From Echinochloa phyllopogon (taxonomy: Eukaryota > Streptophyta > Magnoliopsida > Poales > Poaceae), in the NCBI GenBank assembly GCA_033239725.1, contig BTCW01000010.1:16933825-16997824 (forward strand): a stretch of 64,000 bases of DNA, written 5' to 3'. The notes under the pieces are model-generated. The model searched no databases, was not told the origin of the DNA, and worked only from the letters and a program-made list of their open reading frames with translations. Both the position numbers and the translations under genes were made by a program. Below are positions 34,547 to 44,415 of this stretch, one piece after another. The stretch's first letter is position 1. Every line of letters begins with the position of its first letter.

Positions 34547-35126
34547 CGCTACCAGAATCATGCACATTGGCACCGGGTGGGAAACCCCCTTTAGCACCGG
34601 GTTTCCCACCCGGTGCCAATCTTCCGGTGCTAAAGGGTGCCACCTTTAGCACCGGGTAAAATAACCGGTGCTAAAGGTGGGGGCACTAGCAAAAAATATT
34701 TGCATATTTGCGTGTTGCGGGATTCGAACTCAAGACCTCTTGGCTCGCACGCGTACACCCACCTAACCATCTCACCTACGCTACACATGTGATGAGATAA
34801 AAGATGCTTTCCTTTTGTAGTATTATATGATACCCCCTTTAGCACCGGGTCGTAACACGACCCGGTGCGAAAGGGTCTTTAGCACCGGCCCTTTAGCACC
34901 GGGTGGTGTTACGACCCGGTGCTAAAGTGTGAGGGCCTTTAGCACCGGTTGCTAACACCAACCGGTGCTAAATGTCACCCTTTAGCACCGGTTGATGTTA
35001 GCAACCGGTGCTAAAGTGTTTCTGGGGGCACCCTAATTTCGCACCCGGTGCTAACGTCACATTAGCACCGGATCTTGAGTGCACCGAGGTATATGAGGGG
35101 TGCGGATGTGAGTTATTCTTGCAGTG
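34547..35126. mobile_element. Miniature non-autonomous CACTA element
   Basis: 580 bp with ends CGCTACCAGAATCA and CACTGCAAGAATAA (reading inward on the two strands) and the 3-bp target duplication GAC on both sides (34544-34546, 35127-35129). Both ends carry facing TTAGCACCGGGT/ACCCGGTGCTAA pairs, and its left end resembles that of elements 2 and 3 (TGCACCGGGTGGGAAA). It has no coding sequence. A tRNA-like segment lies in the middle. Confidence 0.92.
34711..34790 (-). ncRNA. tRNA-like (pol III-type) segment inside the mini-CACTA
   Basis: The minus strand reads GTAGGTGAGATGGTTAGGTG (A-box-like) and, about 35 bases on, GAGTTCGAATCCC, which matches the B-box consensus GGTTCGANTCC. A TTTTTT lies about 25 bases downstream (34691-34696), a possible pol III stop. 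The T-stem has mismatches and no clean cloverleaf can be drawn, so this is a tRNA relic or a captured SINE head, not a working tRNA. Confidence 0.6.
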
Positions 35127-35333
35127 GACCAACTGATTCTATGCTTATTTTATTCTCTACCTTCAGTAAAGCTTATCTAATCTTGGTCAGACAAACGAGC
35201 CATCGGTCAACCATGCAAGCCTAGCGTGAGCATGAAACATTGTGCTTAATTATGATTATCAGCCACACGCATATATGCATGGTGCATCTTTGTTTATTTT
35301 TTTTCTTCTTTCTCTGCCTTGTGTTCTCTCCCG

Positions 35334-35340
35334 TATAAAA
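35334..35340 (+). promoter_or_regulatory. TATA box in the solo LTR
   Basis: CCGTATAAAAAG in the solo LTR; position and context fit an LTR promoter. Confidence 0.5.
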
Positions 35341-38050
35341 AGAAAGAAACGCATGCAAGATATATCATTTTCTTTTTCCTCCTCCGAGCGCCGGGCTGAG
35401 TTGGCGCAGGACTCGATCTCCACCGTTCCTTCCCTGGCATACGTGCGAGCGCAAGGCTGCCCATCTATATAGCTTCGACCGTGGCCCTTGGCCTTTGTTT
35501 TCGCTGCAAATCGCGCCGCCGCCGTCCTGTGCCCTAGCTCGTGCGCCGCTGCGGGCTCTGTTCTGGAGTCCAACCAATCCTGCTGCCGATCTTTTATGTC
35601 GCCGCCATGGAGCATCGCCACCCCAGAGAAGCCGGGCTGCCAAGGACATACGAGGTCGTCGATTTGCTGTAGGGGTTCTTGTGGAGGTCGAATCGCAGAA
35701 GCCCTCGTCGAGATTGGTCTCCGGCCGTCGCATTCAGTCTCAGGTCATCGCGTTCGTCGCCGTCGTTCATCATATGCCGTAGGTGAGATATCATCATGTT
35801 TTTCTTTCGGTCCTGTTTCCGTTTTGCATCTCATCCGAATTCATCTAGCTTCCAGTCCGTCCGTCCTGATGTCTCCCTTCCTTGTTTTCCTAGCTTAGAT
35901 ACGTAGATGTACGTATTTGTTTCTGTTTGTTGTTGCCTCCACCTGATCCGAGAGCCGAGCGCCGTCGCTTTGCATGCCTCTACGCCAGGCCGTGGGCCGT
36001 TGCCGCACCTCTCAGTCCGCCGTGACGTATCAGGGCCAGCAGCTGCGCCGTGTGTGCTCCATCATATATCCCTGCATCATTGCCGCAGCGTCCCGGCCAT
36101 GCACCACTACCGAGCAAGCTAGCCCAAGCGAATGAGCTACGTTGTTCCAAACCGAGGGAACACTAATCCATTTGATGGCACGTCAGTCCAATGTCTCCTG
36201 TACAAAAGCTAACAACAAGCAAACATCCTATATTCAGTAATGAGGTCTTTTCCTTGAACAAAATAATTAGAATGCTTCACGTATTCCTTCCGTGTATATA
36301 TATTTAGATTTCAGAAATCTTGTGCACATCCCTATCTCTGATCAGTAGACCAATCGTTTATTTTCATGTAATCCAATCCTTGCCCAGTATTTAATTAATC
36401 CTTCATTTTCTTGATTATTATCTCATGCTATTGTCACTCCGGCTTAGCAACTCTTAGTTCCCATTTCATTCTAAAATCCCGAAATATCTATACCCATGAA
36501 TTTGTTTAGCTCATATCTTTCTCGTTTTAACTCCGATTTTAGCGATTCTCACGCTCACGCGTTCGTGGTAACGCGTAGAATAGTTTTGTACTGTTGTTTA
36601 CCTTTGTTGGAATTGTTTGGTGTACTGTTTCTTATTTATTGTATTGTTTTCTTGTATGTGTTCGTGTGATGCGTATAGGAAACACGTCGTTCGAGGAAGT
36701 GTTTGAAGAACCAGCTGTTGAAGAGTTTGAGCAGCAGCATGGTTGAGAAGAAGGCAAGTATTCCTTGATCATGCCCGTTTATACCTAAACAACATGCATT
36801 TTAATTACACCGTTTATTTATCGCTTGCATTAATATTGCTGGGTCCCATTAAGGATTTTCTAGTCTGTTTTACCATACCTTGCAGCTGGGTCATTAAATA
36901 ATTTGATTGGTAGATGATGCTTAGTTGCTCAACTGGGATTGGTCTAATGAAACCCCTACTCTATGTTCCACTATTATCTTTTAACTAAATAATGGCAAGA
37001 TCACCTCTTTTAATTGGAACATGGAGCGACCACCCAGGAAAACAGTGCAACCATAAGTGCTATGTGGCTCTGACTTTGACTGACTAATTAGGTATTCTGG
37101 TTTGGGATAGTTTTACCCGAAAGGGGCAAGAGGTGCGGCGGTTGACAAGGTATAGCCCAGTCCTCTTGAGCGGTAGGCTTTGCTAAGATACGCGACTCAC
37201 TAGGGAGGGTTATGCTTTGCTCCTGAACCGGAAGCCTTAGCGAACTATCACTTATTAGAGTATCTTTGTAAAGGTCTCATAGTGAAACCCAGTATTCGGT
37301 CCACGTGGTGTGGGAAGGGTACATGCTTTCGGGCAATGAGAATCACGGCTTACGGTGAATGTGTACAACCTCTGCAGAGTGTAAAACTGTTATAACAGTC
37401 GTGCTCACGGTCATGAGCGGCCTGGACCCTCACATGATTAATCTATCAGAATATGATCTAAATTGTGGTTACCTGAATTTGATGGGTTTATGTTATCATT
37501 TAATTGTGGTTGGTATATACTTATATTTGCTAGTAAATAGATGCTTAATAAAAGTTGACCAACTAAAGTGCTTAATGCAGCTATCCTTTCATCCTTCCAC
37601 TTTATAAAGCCTAGCATGTCATTTATTTCCATACTTTGCTGAGTACGACATGTGCTCACGCTTGTTTATTTATATTGCATCGACCACACTCGGACTGCTG
37701 CTCTGATTGGGAGAATTTTGAAGATTATACTACTGATTTTGAGGAATTCTAGGCTAGATGGAGTTATTTTGCTTCGTTTAGTTAAACGTTTATTTAAGTC
37801 TTCCGCTATGACATTTGTGTCAACTCTGAGTTTGTAATGAATATACTTTAATACTCTTTCGTATGCATGGTTATGGATATTCACTTGTGACGTCTACCAT
37901 ATGTGTGTAAACTTGATCCTGACGCACATATGAGATGCATCTGTTTTTATTCCTAAAACCGGGTGTGACAACTATGGGGGCTGGCTACACCCTTGGCCAC
38001 CCATCCAATCACACCCTATATGTCGCACCGGGTCAGGATCTTCTTCTTCT

Positions 38051-38959
38051 CTCCTTGTGAAACGAGGCAGCTCCGGCGCCCGGCTAGGTACTCCACGTCA
38101 GTAAAAATTGATTTTTACCGTTAGATCGTTAATATATGGTGTTGGTCATTGGCGGAGGAGTCCACCTGCCCTGGTAAAAATATTTGATGGCGAACACCAC
38201 ACGTCATCTAGCTAGAAGACTCTCGATTTCTCTCGGTCTGGTCTTCTCCTACCTTGTCCACTTTTCCTCACCGTAGTCTCTTCTAGCCACCTCTCTAAAG
38301 CACGAGGCGCAAGCGATGGCGGAGGCGATGGCCCGTAAGCAGGTGACAACTACGGCCGCGCGTCTGGCTGCGCTGTGGCGATGGCGACTGCGGGTCTGCG
38401 GTCGCGTGGGCGGCGAGTTGGCTACGGTGGGTGTGGCCGCGGCCACGCGGAGCTGAGGTGGGCGGTAGCAATGGCGGCAACGGCAAGTAATGGAGGCATA
38501 CAGATCTCCTTGTGAAACGAGGCAGCTCCGGCGGCCGGCTAGGTACTCCACGTCAGTAAAAATTGATTTTTACCGTTAGATCGTTAATCTACGGCATTGG
38601 TCATTGGCGGAGGAGTCCACCTGCCCTGGTAAAATATTTGATGGTGAACACCACACGTCATCTAGCTAGAAGACTCTCGATTTCTCTCGGTCTGGTCTTC
38701 TCCTACCTTGTCCACTTTTCCTCACCGTAGTCTCTTCTAGCCACCTCTCTAAAGCACGAGGCACAAGCGATGGCGGAGGCGATGGCCCGTAAGCAGGTGA
38801 CAGCTGCGGCCGCGCGTCTGGCTGCGCTGTGGCGATGGCAACTGCGCGTATGCGGTCGCGTGGGCGGCGAGTTGGCTACGGTGGGTGTGGCCGCGGCCAC
38901 GCGGAGCTGAGGTGGGCGGTAGCAATGGCGGCAGCGGCAAGTAATGGAGGCATACAGAT
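38051..38959 (+). repeat. 455-bp tandem duplication
   Basis: 38051-38505 and 38506-38959 are nearly identical direct repeats starting CTCCTTGTGAAACGAGGCAG. Each contains a GC-rich part (ATGGCGGAGGCGATGGCC) that looks like a gene start, but the open frames are short and have no known domain. Confidence 0.93.
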
Positions 38960-41485
38960 AGAACGAGATGGCAGACATATTTCACGGGAAGATCTTATTT
39001 CTCATCCCTTTTCTTGGTCAATATGTTGCTTATGTGGATATTCAATGTAGATCTCTGCTCCCTCGACGGCTTACCTCCCCCTCCTCGCTTCTGTTCCGAG
39101 CACCACCGCTGCCCTCCTCGTCGCGTGGGAGGCTGCAGGCAGGTGAGCGGCGGCCCTATAGGGACGTTGGTGCGGTCCAATGTTCCGACCGCAGCCGCTC
39201 CCCTACTCGACGCGTGAGCAGCCGCAAGTGCGAGAGCGGCGGCCCCACATGGCTGGCGGCGAGCACATGCGGCGCGGCAGTGGTGGCGGCCCACGGTGCC
39301 ACCCGCCTCCTCGCCGTGTCGATGACCTTAGGCGCGCGAATGGTGGCCCCATGCGGCAGCACGGCCCCCACGGGCGAGCGGTGGCCCCATACGGCATGGG
39401 AGTGACCCGTGGGAGGACGGCGGCAGCGGCCCGCGGGAGCGCGCAGCAGGTGCAGGCGTAGTCGCAGCTGCTGGCATAGGCGCAGGTCCACACGGGCGGA
39501 AAACATCGGCGGCGCGCGGCAGCAAGCGGTGAGCGGAATCGCAGCAGTGAAATCGAGCTATGGCGCACGGCTTCATCCTGGGCGATGCTGCTGCAGGAGA
39601 CATCCTTTCTTCTGAGAGGACTCAACCTCAAAGGTCAGATTCCCCTCCCGTCGTCCTCCTCCACTTGCTCAATGCCGCACAGACCCACACAAATCCAGTC
39701 TGAATCGAGTCCCTTGCACTTGGATTAATCTCACCTCAACATTAGGGTCAGCAACGGCGGCATCAGCAATTCCCGGGATTGCGTGCGGCCATTTGGTCTG
39801 GCAACTTCGCCGGCGCCGTCATCACCTCGTCGGCCTGATATGTTACTTTCGTTTTTCTTTGACGCAGGTGCAGGGAGGTGCTACAAGCAGCAACGAGTTG
39901 CAGTGCCGTGGTTTGCTGAGCATCCGTGAGAACAGATAGACCCGAGGCTATGCTGGACACGGCCATTGATTACTTTCTGCATATAAGGTTCATATTTTCC
40001 CCTTCGTGTGTATCATGCTTTGCTCCTTTTCAGGCAAAGGTTAAATACAGTTTATTATTCAGAATTAAAATAAAGCATGCAAGATATATGTTGGACGTGT
40101 CAATTACATTAATGATTCTTATTTGTGATTTACGACTCCTACCGTGAACGCATATGATATATGATGATATGCATTGGTCTGTAGGTTCATTGTTGATGAA
40201 GTGCCCTCAAGGTGTTCAATGCAATGTCTACATGGATGCATTAGGCATTTCCGTCAGGCACTCAGGTGCCATATCTTTCTCTGCCTGTTGTTAGTTTTGA
40301 TGTGAAAGTTAAGTCAATGGGAAGCTGTGTTTGTGTGTGATCTAATTTTTTCCAAAAAAATCCTCACTACAACCAATATACAGAGTACTGCTCTTATTTA
40401 TATTATTAGGCTTGTCCGGAGACATATGTATTTAATTTGTTAGCTTCTTGCATCTAAATCTTTACTTGCCATATATGTCCTTTTATTTTGTCTTGATGGG
40501 AAGAAATAAGAGTGGGGTGGCCACCAGCTCTAAGGTATCATTAGAGTTCCCTTGCATGTTAATTTATATAGTCTGTGGTAGCGCATTCAGAACATCTTCA
40601 TCTTCTACAATCTCATGATATACAATATCATGCTATAAACTGTTGACCACCTGTCATCCTTTCTTGAAAAAATAATTTAGCAATGGATGTTGTGGCATCA
40701 AGTTCATCATCTAGCTATTATAAGGTTCCCCCGAGTTTCCTTTTACTGTAAACTGTTGTATTGTTTCACAGAAATTCCATCAATCTGCAAATGCAGGATT
40801 AGAACAATTCTTTTTAATTGAATGGGAAATAATCTAATATGAACTTCCATGAAAAAATCAATCTAGAATTTCACAATGTCCAATCTACTCAGTTTATACC
40901 ACTAGGTAATTTCGCTGCATGTTGACCAGTTTGACGTTGAGTATCAGGGAAGAATTGCCTTTGAGAAATGTATCTGGATCCTTGGAGGATGAGTGGGAGA
41001 AGAGCAAGCTACACCAAGTTGCCATGTGGTGATGTCCAGCACCAATCCAGTCAATTAGATACTTGTGCAATACTTAGGGTATCTTCCTCTTTTTTTAAAA
41101 AAAAATAACTGCTTCACCTGACATGAAATATGTGTACAGGAATAATGCAAACGTCGGTCTGAACTAAAAAAATATTACTATTTCTTGGCAACATGTTTTC
41201 TTAGTAGTAAAATTATATAGAAAGCCTAAACCTGGGATTTATTGGACATGTTTCTTTACTTATTTGTCTGTATGGTTGCTGCCTAGCAAAGCAAACCAAG
41301 TTGAATGGTATCTAAATGTTGCGGTTTAGCTTCCCAGAACTCTAGGTGTTTGTGCTTCCTATAGTCTCATCGGCATTTCAAGATTGCCTGCTTGTCTGCT
41401 ATTAAACTATATAGATGCGTCTCTCTCTCTGACCAAGCTTTGAACCATACTTTATGTTGCTGCTTTTTTGGGAGATATATAGAGA
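38960..41485. other. Long stretch without a supported gene
   Basis: A GC-rich part (38980-39640) contains repeated GCGGCCCCATA/GGTGGCCCCATG words and overlapping low-complexity frames on both strands. From 39650 to 41460 it is AT-rich, intron-like sequence with scattered short frames. It could be a decayed or captured gene, but no protein family is visible. Confidence 0.4.
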
Positions 41486-41670
41486 GTGATCGGCTACGCT
41501 GGCTATGGCTGCAGCTGCACTGCCCTGGCTGCAAGTGCAGCACGCAAGCAGCGCTGTGAGCTTATGTTTGAAAGAACCTGCAACAGCAAGTAAAGCTAGC
41601 TTGAGCTGCAGCTGATCGGCAGTTGACGGCGTTGCAAGCCAAATAAGCCGCAGCCATTGCAGCCGATCAC
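41486..41670. mobile_element. MITE-like palindromic element
   Basis: 185 bp with inverted ends GTGATCGGCT and AGCCGATCAC, followed inward by GGCTATGGCTGC and GCAGCCATTGC. The interior is rich in GCTGCAGCTG words. No clear target duplication was seen. Confidence 0.6.
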
Positions 41671-42149
41671 ACCCATAGTCATATAGAGGAGTGATGATGT
41701 TCTGTTAAATAAAATGACACCACCGGCATCAAAAGTATTAACCAAGTGATGTTGTCTGCTTTTCTTTCTCGTGTGGTGTAGCAATGCCACGAATATATCT
41801 ACTCAACCCAATTTAATCATACCAAATTCATTTACAGTCAATGAATTATATGCGCGCATGGGCGGGATAAGCACTTGCTTCTGTTGTTCATGGCCGCTCT
41901 TGAGATTTATTACCTTGACAAGTGTATGTACACTCCCTGCTCTTTCGTTTCCTCCTGCCCGTGGGCTGTTGTTCATCCTTTTCTTCTTCTCGCACCCAAT
42001 TTCGCTCCTCACATTCTTGTTTTCAACCAACTGATGGGTGTACGAGTGAATTGTTGATAGATCAATTAGTACTGTATCACCTGCATAACCACCAATTTGA
42101 ATCTACACAATATAGAATCTAAAGTCTAAAGAATGCCTTGTCCATTCTA

Positions 42150-42299
42150 TCTATATTTTTAACCGTGCAATAGCATGCTTGTGTAAACCAACACACTAAA
42201 GTACTTTTATGCATAAATATGAACTTTCCAGTCAATTCATCATCAAAACATCTCATATGCCTCTTAAGGCTTGCGCGCCCCAGGCGCGCCAATTACTAG
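42150..42299 (+). mobile_element. Possible 150-bp mini-Helitron
   Basis: Starts TCTATATTTTTAACCGTGC after host A (42149) and ends CTAG before host T (42300). A GCGCGCC-CCA-GGCGCGC hairpin sits 11 bases before the 3' terminal CTAG. TC at the start, hairpin plus CTRR at the end and insertion between A and T are the Helitron rules. It is too short to code. Confidence 0.5.
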
Positions 42300-42300
42300 T

Positions 42301-42991
42301 GGGGGACTGATGCGGGTGTCGGAGGAGGGACGCGGCCGTCGGCGTGGTTGGGGTGGGTGCAGCCGGTGCCGCCGTGGCCGCAGGGCTGGCGTTGGCGGAA
42401 GCGGAGCAGCTCGCGGCTTCCTGTTTGGTGCGAGGTCGGGGAAGACGAGAGACGGAGAGAGATGTGGAATTAAGAAGTCCTGCCACGTGGGATCCACTGG
42501 ATTTAGAAGTAAATGCTATAGGCAGCTGTTGAGAAACTCATCTATATGACCTTCTACAGCTGACGTGGATAGGGTCATAGAGAGCATGCTCTGTACAGCC
42601 GTTGCGGGTGCCCTTTCTCATGATTTTAACGCTTTTTGAGTTTAAGCTATTTTTTATGTAATAAATCTTATGTAAGACTATGATTTCTTCTTCTCCTTAT
42701 ATGATATGAAAATGCTCATGTCCCTTATTAAAAAAATAATTTGATAAAGTCACCACCAACATTCAGTTACATCATTTATTTTTTTTTATTTTTAAAAAAT
42801 AGCGTGGTAAAATCCTAGAACCCTAGAGTTGTGTTTGCTTGGTCCGTTCATCATTTCGGCTGCAACCCGCACGTACATGGTTTTTCTTTCTTTTTCTTGG
42901 AAGCCACCAAGTACTGCAAGAACTTTCTGGAGTTTGGCTATGCCACACACATAGAAAGATCCGGAAACAACAGAGCTTTTTGCTCATCATG
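42301..42991. other. Intergenic, nothing recognised
   Basis: A GC-rich start (42300-42440) with Pro/Arg-rich frames on both strands, then AT-rich sequence. No supported gene. Confidence 0.45.
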
Positions 42992-42994
42992 TTA

Positions 42995-43204
42995 GGCCAT
43001 CGCCAATGGCTCTGGCGAAATCACCGGGTAGGTGGAGGTGAGAGAAAAATTAAAAAACTAGAAAACACCGGCCGCAGAAGTGGGGAGCCGTGCAAGTCTA
43101 TCTCGTACTGACGCGCTAGCGAGGTGGAGTATTCTGTTCGGTTTTCTACACGTAGATTAAAATATTACCACGGCTGGCATCTTCGACCGCCGTTGGAGAA
43201 GGCC
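42995..43204. mobile_element. Tourist-like MITE
   Basis: 210 bp with inverted ends GGCCATCGCCAATGGC and GCCGTTGGAGAAGGCC and TTA on both sides (42992-42994, 43205-43207). Confidence 0.8.
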
Positions 43205-43435
43205 TTAAAACACTCCGATAGGCTGGCTTAGAGCTAGCACAAATACTATTCTATATGATACGAATACTATTCTATACGATGAACAGTGCAAAAAGTCTCA
43301 CGCTAGCGTGGAGAGAAGAGACTAACTCACGTTTTCTGACGCTGCTGAGTCTCATAAAAACACTGTAGCGAAAATACTGGCGAAGAAAACACTGTGTCTA
43401 TGAGCTAGCAACCGGCTCTTTTGTTGGAGAAGGCC
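43201..43435. mobile_element. Possible second MITE abutting the previous one
   Basis: Imperfect inverted ends (GGCCTTAAAACACTCCG against GGCCTTCTCCAACAAAAG, then GCTAGC words). It shares GGCC with its neighbour; no clear target duplication. Confidence 0.35.
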
Positions 43436-43605
43436 AGAGGTGATAGTCTATCTAGCCTTTAAAATGCATGGAAATATGGTCAGGTCATAACTATCTAAAC
43501 GAACTGAGTATATAGGGTGACCACTGACCAACTCATTGGTTGTGTGATTGAATGTATGGACCACTTAGAGTGGGATGTTTTCATGTCAAATTATAAAACG
43601 CCTTA

Positions 43606-43901
43606 GGCTATTTCCAGTGGGGATTTCATTTTTGTGTTTTCAATAATGCCACATAAGCAAGTAGACAATTAATTCATCGATGAAATGGTTCATACAATAC
43701 ATTGTTTGATATATTTCGATGTTTCATAGGCAATGCATGCAAGACACAAAGTTGTTGGAAACTGTGTATACAAAGTTTCATCTAGATGAAACCCATTTCA
43801 TCTCTCTCATCATTAACTCTTTGCCACATCATCTAAAATGCTGATTTGACACCCTATTTAATGTGCATGAAACTCTATGAAACCATGCACTGGGACTGGC
43901 C
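43606..43901. mobile_element. Tourist-like MITE
   Basis: 296 bp with inverted ends GGCTATTTCCAGTGGGG and CACTGGGACTGGCC and TTA on both sides (43603-43605, 43902-43904). Its interior is full of ATGAAAC/GTTTCAT words. Confidence 0.8.
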
Positions 43902-43933
43902 TTATTGCTTACACTACCAGAATGATCGACATC

Positions 43934-44187
43934 TGCACCGGGTGGGAAAGCCCTTTAGCACCGGGTTTCCCACCCGGTGCAACTAATCCGAGGCTAAAGG
44001 GGTACCCCTTTAGCACCGGGTTGAATAACCGGTGCTAAAGGGGCCCTTTAGCACCGGGTGCAGCCACGACCCGGTGCTAAAGGGCCTGCCCGGGGCAGGC
44101 CCTTTAGCACCGGGTCGTGGCTGCACCCGGTGCTAAAGGGCCTGCCTTTAGCACCGGTTGCTGCCTGAAACCGGTGCTAAAGGCCCC
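43934..44187. repeat. Left subterminal palindrome array, element 2
   Basis: Facing TTTAGCACCGGGT/ACCCGGTGCTAAA pairs with loops such as GCAGCCACG and CGTGGCTGC. A poly-T run follows at about 44195-44210. Confidence 0.9.
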
Positions 44188-44415
44188 GGATTTCTTTTTT
44201 TTTTTTTTGCTTTTTTCAGTAGCCATGCGTGCACGTCTATATACGTATATATTCTAATACGTGTATTCTAATGCGTATTCGGCCGACTCTATATTCATAC
44301 TAGCTGACATTTCATCAAAATAGAAGACATATATATTACAAAAGTAGATATTCATGCATGTCAACTCGAGTTATATATATTTAAACTGTATTTTCTACAT
44401 AATTAAGATTGACGA

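Larger units (their letters stand above)
32601..37970 (+). mobile_element. Solo LTR of a large LTR retrotransposon, with a nested mini-CACTA
   Basis: Begins TGTCACACCC and ends GGGTGTGACA, a 10-bp terminal inverted repeat of LTR type, with ACTAT on both sides (32596-32600, 37971-37975). It contains no gag or pol and no second LTR, so it is best read as a solo LTR left by recombination. After removing the 580-bp insertion at 34547-35126 it is about 4.8 kb, large for an LTR. The only frames inside are short and unrelated to known proteins. A diverged relative lies at 27185-28660. Confidence 0.88.

Noticed and set aside
34711..34790. Functional tRNA gene
   Set aside because: T-stem mismatches and no convincing acceptor stem or anticodon arm; kept only as tRNA-like.
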